Of a stretch of DNA of 64,000 nt, positions 56,306-64,000 are shown one piece after another. The stretch spans positions 3,472,001-3,536,000 of the forward strand of contig NZ_FMIA01000002.1 in the NCBI RefSeq assembly GCF_900091615.1. Reading direction: 5' to 3'. The notes under the pieces were generated by a model. That model was given only the letters and a program-made list of their open reading frames with translations. It made no database searches and was not told the origin of the DNA. The stretch is from Micromonospora yangpuensis. GTDB lineage: Bacteria; Actinomycetota; Actinomycetes; Mycobacteriales; Micromonosporaceae. The position numbers were made by a program, and so were the translations under genes. Each line of letters opens with the position of its first letter. Positions within the stretch are counted from its first letter, which is position 1.

Positions 56306-56647
56306 ATGCAGGGCGTCGTACCCGTCGCGGCCGGCGTGGCCCACCTGGCCCGCCCCGGCCGCCCCGCCGTCGTGACCCGGACCCTCGCCGAGCTCACCGG
56401 CCCCACCCACGGCCTGGTCGAGCTGCCGGTCCGCCTGATGTGGCACGCCGACCGCACCTTCGACCTTACCGACCCCGACCAGCTGCTCTGGATGTACGAG
56501 AACGTCCTGCGGGAGAGCACCCGCGCCGACGACCTCCGCGAGTTGATCAACGGCGGGGTGCTGCGGCGCCGGTGGCGCGCCCTCAACCTCCCCCGCGGCG
56601 TACGCCAGGCGTGGGAGAGCCGGCACCGGACCCTGCGCACCACGTGA
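56306..56647 (+). CDS. Hypothetical partner protein of a nucleotidyltransferase
   Basis: This is a 113-residue protein of unknown family. The N-terminal half (MQGVVPVAAGVAHLARPGRP, VVTRTLAELTGPTHGLVELP) precedes a helical, basic second half (LRELINGGVLRRRWRALNLP). The stop overlaps the next start (GTGA), so it is coupled to the nucleotidyltransferase-like gene. In the known type IV AbiE systems the upstream gene encodes the antitoxin, but this protein is not an obvious winged-helix AbiEi. Confidence 0.65.
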   Translation: MQGVVPVAAGVAHLARPGRPAVVTRTLAELTGPTHGLVELPVRLMWHADRTFDLTDPDQLLWMYENVLRESTRADDLRELINGGVLRRRWRALNLPRGVRQAWESRHRTLRTT

Positions 56648-57303
56648 CCGCCAGTCACCCGCACGATTTCTACCGCGAGGTGGCCCGGGTGGCCCTGACC
56701 GCCGCCGGCCCGCACCGCTTCGTCCTCGGCGGTGGCGTGGCCTGGGCGGCACACGGCCTGGTCACCCGCCCCACCGAGGACGTCGACCTGTTCGCCGACG
56801 TACCGGGAGCGGCGCTGGCCGCCGCCACCGAGGTCCGCACCGCCCTGCACCGGGCCGGCTTCCAGGTCGTCGACGCCGACCCGGACAGCGACCTGGCCGA
56901 CCTGTTCGACGGCTTCGCACAGGACATGAAGGACTTCCTGGTCAGCCGGGACGGGCGACGGATCCGGTTGAGCCTGGCCCGGCTCGACCGGCACCGCAGC
57001 CCGGTGGTGATGGATCTCGGGCCGGTGATGGACGTCCACGACCTGGTCGCGAACAAGACCGCCGCCCTGGTCAACCGCCGGGAGGTACGCGACTTCATCG
57101 ACGTCGCCGCCGCCCTGGACCACTACCCCGTGGGTGAGCTGCTCCGGCTGGCCCGACAGCTCGACCCGGGCCTGGACGACGAGGACGTCCGGGCCGCCGG
57201 GCGGTACCTCGACCGGCTCCCCGATCGCCGGTTCGCCCGGTACGGACTGGACGAGGCCCAGGTGCGGCGGCTACGCCGCCGGCTGGCCGACTGGCCTCGA
57301 TAG
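56644..57303 (+). CDS. AbiEii/AbiGii-type nucleotidyltransferase-like protein
   Basis: This is a 219-residue protein. The nucleotidyltransferase core is HRFVLGGGVAWAAHGLVTRP then TEDVDLFADVPGA, where the GG and DxD metal-ligand pattern is intact. RIRLSLARLDRH-type and VMDLGPVMDVHDLVANKTAA segments match the toxin-type MNT/AbiEii family. The GTG at 56644 overlaps the upstream stop. Toxin activity against tRNA or GTP is known for relatives, but not shown here. Confidence 0.8.
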   Translation: MTASHPHDFYREVARVALTAAGPHRFVLGGGVAWAAHGLVTRPTEDVDLFADVPGAALAAATEVRTALHRAGFQVVDADPDSDLADLFDGFAQDMKDFLVSRDGRRIRLSLARLDRHRSPVVMDLGPVMDVHDLVANKTAALVNRREVRDFIDVAAALDHYPVGELLRLARQLDPGLDDEDVRAAGRYLDRLPDRRFARYGLDEAQVRRLRRRLADWPR

Positions 57304-57497
57304 GTTCTTCCGGTTTCTGCTGTTGCGGTTCTGGGCGTGACTGGTGGGTGGGGTCACCACCTGCACGGCGTCCTAGGATGCTAGGTGTCTACCGGGCGGC
57401 TGGCCGCCGGCGGGCATCTTCGGCACGACACCGGGTACCCGCGCGGCGCGTGCCGCCGGTGCTGCCCGGGCGGCTCGGAGTCGAAGGAGGCGGGGCC

Positions 57498-57734
57498 ATG
57501 CCGCAGGTGCAGTTGTCAGACCTCGAACTGCTCGTCTACGAGGCGGTGGCCACGCTGGAGACGCGCGGCCAGGTGCCCTACCCCGAGCTGATCGCCGAGG
57601 AGGCGGGGCTGACCGAGGAGCAGGTCCACGCGCCCCTGCGCCAGCTCACCGAGCGCAACCTGCTGCACCGGGAGGACTCCCCGCTGGCCGGCCTGGACTT
57701 CGGCCCCCGGTGGTGTGCCCGTCAGCTGGCGTGA
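57498..57734 (+). CDS. Small winged-helix-like protein
   Basis: This is a 78-residue protein. The middle reads as helix-turn-helix-like (GQVPYPELIAEEAGLTEEQV then HAPLRQLTERNLLHRED), with a Trp/Arg-rich end. The ATG at 57498 has AAGGAGG seven bases upstream, which rules out the longer reading. The stop overlaps the transporter start, so it may regulate the efflux pump. Confidence 0.75.
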   Translation: MPQVQLSDLELLVYEAVATLETRGQVPYPELIAEEAGLTEEQVHAPLRQLTERNLLHREDSPLAGLDFGPRWCARQLA

Positions 57735-59179
57735 CCGGCACCGGTACCCGGCCCGACGGGGCCGACCGGCGACGGTGGCAGGCGCTCGGCGTCGGCCTGG
57801 TCGCGGCGTTCATGACCCTGCTCGACGTCAGCATCGTCAACGTCGCCGTGCCGTCGATCGACCGCGCGCTCGGTGCCACCACGAGCGACCTGCAGTGGGT
57901 GCTGTCGGGGTACGCGCTGACCTTCGGTCTGGTCCTGGTCCCCGCCGGACGCTTCGGCGACCTGCGGGGCCGCCGCGGTGCCTTCGTCTGCGGGGTGGCA
58001 CTGTTCACCGTGACCAGCGCGCTGGCCGGCCTGGCCCGCTCCCCCGAGTGGCTGGTGGCCGCCCGGCTGCTGCAGGGCGCCGCCGCCGGGGTGGTGAACC
58101 CCCAGGTCACGGGAATGATCCAGGAGCTGTTCCGGGGGCCGGAACGGGCCCGCCCGTTCGGTCTGCTCGGGGCCACCATCGGGGTGTCCACCGCGGTGGG
58201 TCCGCTGCTGGGAGGCATGCTCATCGCTCTCGGCGGGGAGCAGCAGGGCTGGCGTTGGGTCTTCTTCGTCAACGTGCCGGTGGGGGTGGTCGCGGTCCTG
58301 CTCGGTTGGCGGCTCGTCCCGGGCCGGCCAGCCGGCCGGCCCGAGGGGCGGGGACTGGATCCGGTCGGGGTCGGGCTGCTCGGACTCGGTGTCGTCGCGC
58401 TGCTGCTGCCCCTGGTGCAGCGCGAGCAGTGGCAGAGTCCGGCGAAGTGGCTACTGGTGCCGCTCGGGCTGGCGACCCTGGTCGCCTTCGGGTTCTGGGA
58501 ACGTCACTATGCCCGGACCCGCAGCCCCCTGTTCGACCTGCGTCTGCTGCGGATCCGGTCGTACCTGCTGGGCGCGTTGATCGCCCTGGCCTACTTCGGC
58601 GGCTTCACCGCGGTCTTCTTCATCTTCACCCTCTACCTGCAGAACGGGCTGGGCTACAGCGCCCTGGTCGCCGGCCTGGCGATCACCCCGTTCGCGCTGG
58701 GTTCGGCGGTCACCTCCGCCCTCGGTGGCCGGATCGTCAACCGGCGCGGCCGGCCACTTGTCGCCGTCGGTCTGGTCGTGGTGGTGCTCGGGCTGGGCGC
58801 CGTGCTCGGGTTGTCCCGGCTCGCACCCGACGCGCCCGTGCCGCTGGTACTCGCCGCGCCGCTGCTGGTCGCCGGGCTCGGCAGCGGGCTGGTGATCTCG
58901 CCGAACCAGACGCTCACCCTGGCCCGGGTGCCGGTGCCCCAGGCCGGCAGCGGCGCGGGCATGCTCCAGACCGGACAACGGATCGGCTCGGCCACCGGCA
59001 TCGCCGCGGTCGGTACGGTCCTGTTCGGCAACCTCGCCGCCACCGGTGACTGGACCACCGCCTTCCGCCACGCGCTGCTGTTGGCCACCGGCATCATCGC
59101 GGTGGCCCTGGTCGCCGCCCTGCTGGACATCCGGGTCGCACGCGCACACCCGTCGGCGTCGGGTGACAGCGGGCGGTAG
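57731..59179 (+). CDS. DHA2-family drug efflux MFS transporter (EmrB/QacA type)
   Basis: This is a 482-residue membrane protein with fourteen predicted segments. Motif C-like SNGLLGLPGG equivalents are present, with FMTLLDVSIVNVAVPSIDRA, GRFGDLRGRRGAF (motif A) and LQGAAAGVVNPQVTGMI diagnostic of DHA2. The GTG at 57731 overlaps the previous stop (GTGA). The substrate is unknown; a perfect hairpin terminator follows. Confidence 0.93.
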   Translation: MTGTGTRPDGADRRRWQALGVGLVAAFMTLLDVSIVNVAVPSIDRALGATTSDLQWVLSGYALTFGLVLVPAGRFGDLRGRRGAFVCGVALFTVTSALAGLARSPEWLVAARLLQGAAAGVVNPQVTGMIQELFRGPERARPFGLLGATIGVSTAVGPLLGGMLIALGGEQQGWRWVFFVNVPVGVVAVLLGWRLVPGRPAGRPEGRGLDPVGVGLLGLGVVALLLPLVQREQWQSPAKWLLVPLGLATLVAFGFWERHYARTRSPLFDLRLLRIRSYLLGALIALAYFGGFTAVFFIFTLYLQNGLGYSALVAGLAITPFALGSAVTSALGGRIVNRRGRPLVAVGLVVVVLGLGAVLGLSRLAPDAPVPLVLAAPLLVAGLGSGLVISPNQTLTLARVPVPQAGSGAGMLQTGQRIGSATGIAAVGTVLFGNLAATGDWTTAFRHALLLATGIIAVALVAALLDIRVARAHPSASGDSGR

Positions 59180-59195
59180 CCGGCGGAGAGCGGCA

Positions 59196-59238
59196 CGCCG
59201 ACGGCGTCCACCACATGCCGTGGTGGACGCCGTCGGCG
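59196..59238. terminator. 19-bp perfect hairpin between convergent genes
   Basis: CGCCGACGGCGTCCACCAC (59196-59214) pairs exactly with 59220-59238 around ATGCC. It lies between the end of the efflux gene and the end of the LPXTG-type gene and can stop both. Confidence 0.8.
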
Positions 59239-59273
59239 GTGTTCCGGGCCCTGCCCGGCCTCACCGGGGGAGG

Positions 59274-59867
59274 TCAGTCACCCGCCGAGCCGAAGCGGCT
59301 GCGCCGGCGCCAGGCCAGGGTCAGCAGCATCAGGACGGCTCCCGCGCCGACCAGGCCACCACCGACCTTCACCGGGGTGCCGACGTTGTCGCCGGTCACC
59401 GGCAGCCAGCCACCCTTGTGCGGCGGCTTGCCACCGTGGTGCGGCGGCCAGGTGTGGCTGGGCGAGGGCTGCGGTCGGGGCAGCACCCGCAGGGTGGTCG
59501 ACGCGGTCCGACCGGAGGTCTGACCCACCGCGGTGAAGGTGTACGTGCCCTCGATGGTGGGGGTGTAGGGCACCGAGAACCGGCCGTTGGCGTCGGCCAC
59601 CACGGTGATCGACGGCAGCACCGGGTTGACCGTGACGCTGATGACCACGGTCTCGCCGGGCAGGAACCCGGCACCGGTGAGGGTGACGGTGTTACCGACG
59701 GTGGTGGTGGTCGGGGTCACCGTCAGGGCCGGCGGCTGGGGCGGGTAGTCCGTGGGCGAGACGCTCTGTGACGGTGTCGGCTGCGGCGCTGCCGCGGCCG
59801 CCACGGCCGGTGCGGCCACCACGGCCAGACCGACCGTGAGCGCCATGATGATGCGGGTTAGCCGCAT
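59274..59867 (-). CDS. Secreted LPXTG-like surface protein with Ig-like domain
   Basis: This is a 197-residue protein. The N-terminal signal peptide (MRLTRIIMALTVGLAVVAAP) ends near the VAAAAAP cleavage area. A Thr/Pro-rich Ig-type domain follows (LTVTPTTTTVGNTVTLTGAG), then a His/Pro-rich spacer, the sortase-like LPVTG (155-159), a hydrophobic span (GGGLVGAGAVLMLLTLAW) and a basic tail (RRRSR). It is probably cell-wall linked by a class E sortase. The function is structural or adhesive by inference. Confidence 0.85.
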   Translation of the reverse strand: MRLTRIIMALTVGLAVVAAPAVAAAAAPQPTPSQSVSPTDYPPQPPALTVTPTTTTVGNTVTLTGAGFLPGETVVISVTVNPVLPSITVVADANGRFSVPYTPTIEGTYTFTAVGQTSGRTASTTLRVLPRPQPSPSHTWPPHHGGKPPHKGGWLPVTGDNVGTPVKVGGGLVGAGAVLMLLTLAWRRRSRFGSAGD

Positions 59868-59882
59868 GATGGTTCCCTCCTA

Positions 59883-61673
59883 CTAGTGACAGGCTGGTGC
59901 GGTATCTATCTGGGTGGTCCACGGGGTGGCGGTGGGTGTGTGCCAGAGGTGCGCCGTGCCGACGGTGGTGTCCACCGCGGTCAGCAGGTCGACCTCGAGG
60001 GTCCGGGACTTTCCCGGGCCCAGCTCTACGTTGGCGACGACGACGTGCCGTCCCCGTTCGGTGCCGCTGCCGAGCGCCACCTCGGTCCCGTCGAGCCGTC
60101 CGCCCAGCACCGTGCCGCCTGCTGGACTGAAGACGTTGACCAGCGTGCGGACGGTGTACGGCGGGACGTGTTTCGCCGGCCCGAGCACCGAGGAGGTGAG
60201 TCCGTCGCGCGGTACCGACGAGTGCAGGGTGAGCCGCAGCCGAAGCGAACGCCTACCGTCGGGACGGCACGCGCCGACCGTCAGGTTCGCCGTCTGCGTG
60301 AGGTAGTAGCTGAGCTTCGCGCCCGTGCCGTCGTTGAGGAAGACACCGACGGTCGGCTCCTTCTCCTGCTCCGGCAACGTCCCGGCCACCCGGCTGGTGG
60401 TCAGGATCTGCTGCTCCGCTGCCCTGGCACTCCAAAACAATATCCGGCGTTCATGTACGGAACGGCTCAATGCCGACAAAACACCCGGAAGGCTTACCTG
60501 GCGCGCCAGCAGGCTGTTGAACACCGCCGACGCCGCGGCCGAGAAGAACTCGTCCTGCTCGACGGTGTCGAGGCGCAGGTAGGCGTCGGAGAGCAGGGTG
60601 CGGACCGCGGTCTGCGCGGTCAGTTTCGGGCCGTCCGGCACGGTGACCGGTCCGGTGGCCGCCAGCAGGTACGACAGCGCGACCGGATCCACCGCCAGCA
60701 CCCCGTCGACAGTGGTACCGGTCCGCCGCCGGACCATCTCCCGGTAGAGCTTCGCCGCCGTCGGGAAGTGCGGGGTGAGGTTCACGTCACCCGGGAAGAC
60801 CCCGGGCAGGTCGGTGTACAGGTGCCGCATCTCGGTGCTGAGCAGGTCGACAGGTGGGTCGAACCGCAGCAGGGTCGCCGAGGAACTGCCCTGGGAGACG
60901 ATGCGTACCCGGCCGTCGTCGGCCCGGATCAACGCGTACGCCCCCAGCATGCCGCCGGTGGCCCGGACCTCGGCCAGGTTCTGGGAGACCAGCAGATAGG
61001 ACCGCGGCCCGTCGGCGCCCAGCAGGGCGGGCAGCACCCGGGCGCCCTGGCTGGCCGTCGCGGTCAGCTGCGACAACCGGTCCGTCTCCTGCCGTAGCGC
61101 GGTCAGCGCGGCACCGACCTGGGGCAGCAGACCGTCGGTGGACAGACCCGCCAACCTGGCCCGGTTCCGCTGTACCGCCTCGTCCCCGGCGGTCAGCGGA
61201 CCGGCGACCGCTTTGAGCGCGGAGAGGTCGAGTTTCCCGCCCCGGGGCAGAAGCGCGGTGAGGTCCACCCGCAGCAGCGACGGGAACGCGTGCCGGGACA
61301 GGTCGTCGATCACCGCCGCGATCTGCCCGACCGTGTCCAGGTCGTCGCCGACGTACGGCAGCCACCCGGCGATCGACCAGGTCGGACCCGCGGTCGCGGC
61401 GCGGGCCTGGCGGGCCTGTTCCTGCAGGGCCGAGAGGGTCCGTTGGGCCCGGTCGGTGTCGCCCTGGGTCAGCTGGGCGCTGAGTTCCTGGGCGAGTTCG
61501 GCGGCGTTGAGCAGGTGGGCGCGGGCTTGCCAACCACGCAGGCCCACCCAGCCGACGGACACCACCAGCAGGCAGCACGCGACCAGAGTGGCGAGCAGCG
61601 CCCGGCGACGCCGGATCCGCCGGCGACGCCGGGACAGGCGTGGCCTCGGGGTCGTCCACCGCACCACCGTCAC
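59883..61673 (-). CDS. DUF4012 membrane-associated protein
   Basis: This is a 596-residue protein. A very basic N-terminus (PRPRLSRRRRRIRRRRALLA) precedes one membrane segment (LATLVACCLLVVSVGWVGL). A large external domain follows with helical repeats (AAELAQELSAQLTQGDTDRA), then the DUF4012 core (DGPRSYLLVSQNLAEVRATG, MLGAYALIRADDGRVRI, LLSTEMRHLYTDLPGVFPGD). Such proteins occur in actinobacterial exopolysaccharide loci. The start is the GTG at 61673. It is followed by the LPXTG gene on the same strand. Confidence 0.88.
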   Translation of the reverse strand: MTVVRWTTPRPRLSRRRRRIRRRRALLATLVACCLLVVSVGWVGLRGWQARAHLLNAAELAQELSAQLTQGDTDRAQRTLSALQEQARQARAATAGPTWSIAGWLPYVGDDLDTVGQIAAVIDDLSRHAFPSLLRVDLTALLPRGGKLDLSALKAVAGPLTAGDEAVQRNRARLAGLSTDGLLPQVGAALTALRQETDRLSQLTATASQGARVLPALLGADGPRSYLLVSQNLAEVRATGGMLGAYALIRADDGRVRIVSQGSSSATLLRFDPPVDLLSTEMRHLYTDLPGVFPGDVNLTPHFPTAAKLYREMVRRRTGTTVDGVLAVDPVALSYLLAATGPVTVPDGPKLTAQTAVRTLLSDAYLRLDTVEQDEFFSAAASAVFNSLLARQVSLPGVLSALSRSVHERRILFWSARAAEQQILTTSRVAGTLPEQEKEPTVGVFLNDGTGAKLSYYLTQTANLTVGACRPDGRRSLRLRLTLHSSVPRDGLTSSVLGPAKHVPPYTVRTLVNVFSPAGGTVLGGRLDGTEVALGSGTERGRHVVVANVELGPGKSRTLEVDLLTAVDTTVGTAHLWHTPTATPWTTQIDTAPACH

Positions 61674-61761
61674 CCTCCGATCCGAAAAGCATGCAAAAAG
61701 TAGTCAGTCAGTCCGCTACTTCATAACATGTCCGGTACGTGATTATCAGTTACATCGGTGA
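61674..61761. promoter_or_regulatory. AT-rich promoter gap upstream of the DUF4012 gene
   Basis: This 88-base gap is unusually AT-rich for the genome and includes a short A-run (minus TTTTT) and TTATGA on the minus strand, a candidate -10 for the DUF4012/LPXTG operon. No operator is recognised. A terminator for the upstream glycosyltransferase gene is not evident. Confidence 0.4.
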
Positions 61762-62994
61762 CTAATGTTGCAGTTGAGAGCTTTTCTCCATTGACTCGGT
61801 GGCGACCTCGTGCAGCAGGCGCTCGACGCGGTCCACCCCGGCCCGCAGCGACATCTGCCGCAGATAGGCGTCCCGACCCCGCCGCCCCATCTCCAGACGG
61901 GCGCTGGCCGGGATCGCGGCGGCCAGCCAGAACCGGTCGGCCAACGCCGCCCAGTCCTCCGGCGGGCAGGACAGCCCGGCCCGGGCGGACTCGACGAACT
62001 CGGCCGTGTCGCCACCGGCGGAGACCACGACCGGCGCGGCACAGGCCAACGCTGCCGGCAGCTTCGTCGGTACGGTGCCGGACAGCTCGGGCAGATCACG
62101 GGTCGCCACGAGCTGGTAGTCGGCGGCGGCGTACCACTCGGGCATCTCCAGCGCCGGCCGGCGGGGCACGAACCGGACGTTGCGCGCCCCCACCTCGGCG
62201 GCGAACTCCCGGACCCGTTGTTCCCGCTCCCCCGAGCCGACCAGGACCAGCTCCATGGTCCGCTCCAGCGGCACCGCCGCCCGTATCGCGGTCTCCAGAC
62301 GCTGCCCGGCGCCGATGGTGCCGGCATGCAGCACCACACAGCGACCATCCCCACCGACCAGCCGGCGGACCTCCGGGCTCGCGCTGACCGGCCGGAACAG
62401 ACGCTCGTCGGTCCAGCTGAGCACCACCCGGACCCGGTCCTCGCGAGCACCGTCGGCGACCACCAGGTCCCGCATGGCCGACGTGCCCACCACGACCCGG
62501 TCCGCCGACCGGTACGCCCCCCGGGTGGCCGTGGCGAGCCGGTCCGCCCAACGCCCCGGGGTGTCGGCGGCCCACGCCCCCGGCCAGAGCCCCTGTACGT
62601 GCAGCACGGTCGGCACCGCGCCCAGTACCCGGCGGACCGCGGCGGTGGCGAACACGCCCGCCGGATGCTGGCAGACGTACAACGCGTCGACGCCCCGCAG
62701 GAACCGTCGGGCGACCCCCGCCGCGCTGGCGGCGAAGGAGAGGTGGCTCACCAGCGGGCCCCGGGTCGTGCCGTCACCGGTGAGCCGGGGCACCCGACGG
62801 ACGGTCAGCCCCTGACTGTGCGTCTCGTGGTGCCACCGCTGCCGCCAGCCCGGGTAGACGTGCCCGCCGGGGTAGTCGGGGAAGCCGGTCAACACCCGTA
62901 CCTGGTGTCCGCGCGCGGCCAGCTCCTCGGCCAGGCTGCCCGCCAGGAAGGCCGGCTCCGGCGGAAAGTGGTACGACAGCATCCCGATTCTCAC
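61762..62994 (-). CDS. GT4 family glycosyltransferase
   Basis: This is a 410-residue GT-B enzyme. The N-terminal domain (MRIGMLSYHFPPEPAFLAGS) and the nucleotide-sugar-binding C-terminal region (VVLHAGTIGAGQRLETAIRA, VLVGSGEREQRVREFAAEVG, LELVATRDLPELSGTVPTKL-like PTKLPAALACAAPVVVSAGG) are clear. The E-x7-E motif appears in GTVPTKLPAALACAAPVV-type surroundings with TAEFVESARAGLSCPPED. It transfers an unknown sugar in polysaccharide or glycoconjugate synthesis. The ATG at 62994 is divergent from the phosphatase gene. Confidence 0.9.
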   Translation of the reverse strand: MRIGMLSYHFPPEPAFLAGSLAEELAARGHQVRVLTGFPDYPGGHVYPGWRQRWHHETHSQGLTVRRVPRLTGDGTTRGPLVSHLSFAASAAGVARRFLRGVDALYVCQHPAGVFATAAVRRVLGAVPTVLHVQGLWPGAWAADTPGRWADRLATATRGAYRSADRVVVGTSAMRDLVVADGAREDRVRVVLSWTDERLFRPVSASPEVRRLVGGDGRCVVLHAGTIGAGQRLETAIRAAVPLERTMELVLVGSGEREQRVREFAAEVGARNVRFVPRRPALEMPEWYAAADYQLVATRDLPELSGTVPTKLPAALACAAPVVVSAGGDTAEFVESARAGLSCPPEDWAALADRFWLAAAIPASARLEMGRRGRDAYLRQMSLRAGVDRVERLLHEVATESMEKSSQLQH

Positions 62995-63147
62995 CGGTCC
63001 GCTCTCCTTCCCGGCGCGGCGGGGCCCGGCTCCCGGCGCGCCGGCGCATACGATGCCGGCATCCCCTCACCGACCGACCGGAGGCCGCCGAGCCACGCCG
63101 ACCGGTCGACGACGCCTCGTTCGACCGCACCGTGGAGAGGGGCCCCG

Positions 63148-63702
63148 ATGGTCGACCGGATCCTGTTCGTGTGCCACGCCAACCTGTGCCGCTCGCCGAT
63201 GGCCGAGTACCTCGCCGCCGACCTGCTTGCCAAGCTGCCGGTCGCGGTGGCCAGCGCCGGCACCCACGCCGTCGAGGGCCGGCCGATGCATCCGTACGCC
63301 GCCGAGGTCGCCGCCGGCACCGGTGCGGTGCCGGCGGACTTCCGCAGCCGCCGGGTCGCCCCCGGGCAGCTCCTGGACGCGGCGCTGGTGCTGACCGCCA
63401 CCCGCAACCAACGCTCGGCCTGCGTCGCGCTGGCGCCCGCGGCGCTGCACCGGGTGTTCACGCTGCGCCAGTTCGCCCGGCTGGCCGAGCTGGCGCCGCG
63501 ACCGGAGGCCGCCACCGGCCAGCCGCTACGGGCGGCGGTACGCGCCGCCGCCCAGGCGCGGGGGCGGCTGCAGCCGGCCGCTCCCGCCGACGACGACCTG
63601 GCCGACCCGCTCGGCGGCCCGCTCGCGGATTTCCGCCAGTGTGCGCGCGTGATAGAGCGGTGCGTGCTGCCGGTCGCGGCGCTCATCGAGGCAGCCGGGT
63701 GA
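63148..63702 (+). CDS. Low-molecular-weight protein-tyrosine phosphatase
   Basis: This is a 184-residue LMW-PTP. The P-loop CHANLCRS (residues 9-16) and DPLGGPLADF near the end carry the catalytic Cys, Arg and Asp. In exopolysaccharide loci such enzymes (Wzb/CapC type) dephosphorylate the BY-kinase. The C-terminal part is longer than in typical LMW-PTPs (about 145-155 residues). The ATG at 63148 has GAGAGGGG upstream. The convergent kinase-like gene overlaps its last 20 bases. Confidence 0.92.
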   Translation: MVDRILFVCHANLCRSPMAEYLAADLLAKLPVAVASAGTHAVEGRPMHPYAAEVAAGTGAVPADFRSRRVAPGQLLDAALVLTATRNQRSACVALAPAALHRVFTLRQFARLAELAPRPEAATGQPLRAAVRAAAQARGRLQPAAPADDDLADPLGGPLADFRQCARVIERCVLPVAALIEAAG

Positions 63703-64000
63703 GCTCCTGGGTCGGATCGGCGACCCGGTCCGGCCCGAGGAACGCGCCGTGCTGGCCGGACGGGGCCGACCGGGCGGCGGGCACCTCGATCCGGTAGCTC
63801 TCGTACCGGTACGCGTCGGCCTTGCCCAGCTTCGCCTGGTTGAGCACGCAGCCGAGCAGCCGCACGGAGACCGACTGCAGGGCGTGCGCCGCCGCACTGA
63901 CCTGGCCCCGGTCGGTGCGACCGTGCTGGCTGACCAGCAGGGCGCCGTCGGCCTGGACGGCGACCACCACTCCGTCGGTGACGCTGCTCAGCGGCGCGGT
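63683..64000 (-). CDS. BY-kinase (CpsD/Wzc-like) C-terminal part (5' end outside window)
   Basis: 105 residues are visible. TAPLSSVTDGVVVAVQADGA then LLVSQHGRTDRGQVSAAAHA resembles the last part of the Walker-type tyrosine autokinase domain, including VLNQAKLGKADAYRYESYR, a Tyr-rich stretch suited to autophosphorylation. Cognate phosphatase and glycosyltransferase are adjacent, supporting a polysaccharide-export role. The N-terminal part lies beyond base 64000. Confidence 0.8.
   Translation of the reverse strand, partial: TAPLSSVTDGVVVAVQADGALLVSQHGRTDRGQVSAAAHALQSVSVRLLGCVLNQAKLGKADAYRYESYRIEVPAARSAPSGQHGAFLGPDRVADPTQELTRLPR

Overview
The window reads as chromosome of a high-GC actinobacterium. 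GTG starts are frequent, coding density is high, and genes often overlap by 1-8 bases. The garA/DUF151/MerR/gcvH/DUF881 block, a HAIR heat-shock operator, mycothiol-type DinB proteins and a DUF5999 protein all fit Micromonosporaceae or a relative; this is inferred from gene content, not from a phylogenetic marker.

Layout. 0.2-1.2 kb: an L-asparaginase gene broken by a frameshift. 1.1-12.1 kb: a sugar-use locus with a GH3 glycosidase and LacI regulator on the minus strand, a ROK regulator, a lipoprotein with two CUT1-type permeases, and a GH42 beta-galactosidase. Tandem LacI-type palindromes and a XylR/ROK-type operator are visible. 12-20.7 kb: assorted genes (alpha/beta hydrolase, DinB/mycothiol-type protein, VOC protein, HNH nuclease, Hsp20 with HAIR, tyrosine recombinase, thymidine kinase, UMF1 transporter, acyltransferase). 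20.8-25.4 kb: cydAB, an OsmC protein, a hypothetical protein and an SDR.

25.4-26.9 kb is the most unusual part. A gene-free 540-base stretch carries a very good match to a chromosomal dif site. It is followed by a second dif-shaped palindrome lying over the start codon of a tyrosine recombinase gene. Strand composition flips from C-rich to G-rich on the plus strand across this stretch.

27-36.4 kb: an EEP-family phosphoesterase, peptide deformylase, PabB, DUF5999, gcvP behind a glycine riboswitch, a sirtuin, and an operon of truncated hemoglobin, flavohemoglobin and a DivIVA-like protein. 36.7-42.9 kb: the conserved actinobacterial block MerR-DUF151-MerR-GarA-GcvH-DUF881-DUF1290-DUF881-PgsA. 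43-47.4 kb: MarR with a PP2C/SpoIIE phosphatase, a universal stress protein, a HhH glycosylase-like protein and small proteins.

47.4-55.9 kb: a complete selenocysteine cassette. It holds tRNA-Sec, selA, selB and an NrfD/FdhB/FdhA formate dehydrogenase whose alpha subunit is read through an in-frame UGA with a SECIS-like hairpin. The genes therefore supply both the recoding machinery and its client; selenophosphate synthase is not in the window. 56-59.2 kb: an AbiEii-like nucleotidyltransferase with a partner, a small HTH-like protein and a DHA2 efflux pump. 59.3-64 kb: cell-surface and exopolysaccharide functions (LPXTG-like protein, DUF4012 protein, glycosyltransferase, low-molecular-weight tyrosine phosphatase, BY-kinase C-terminus).
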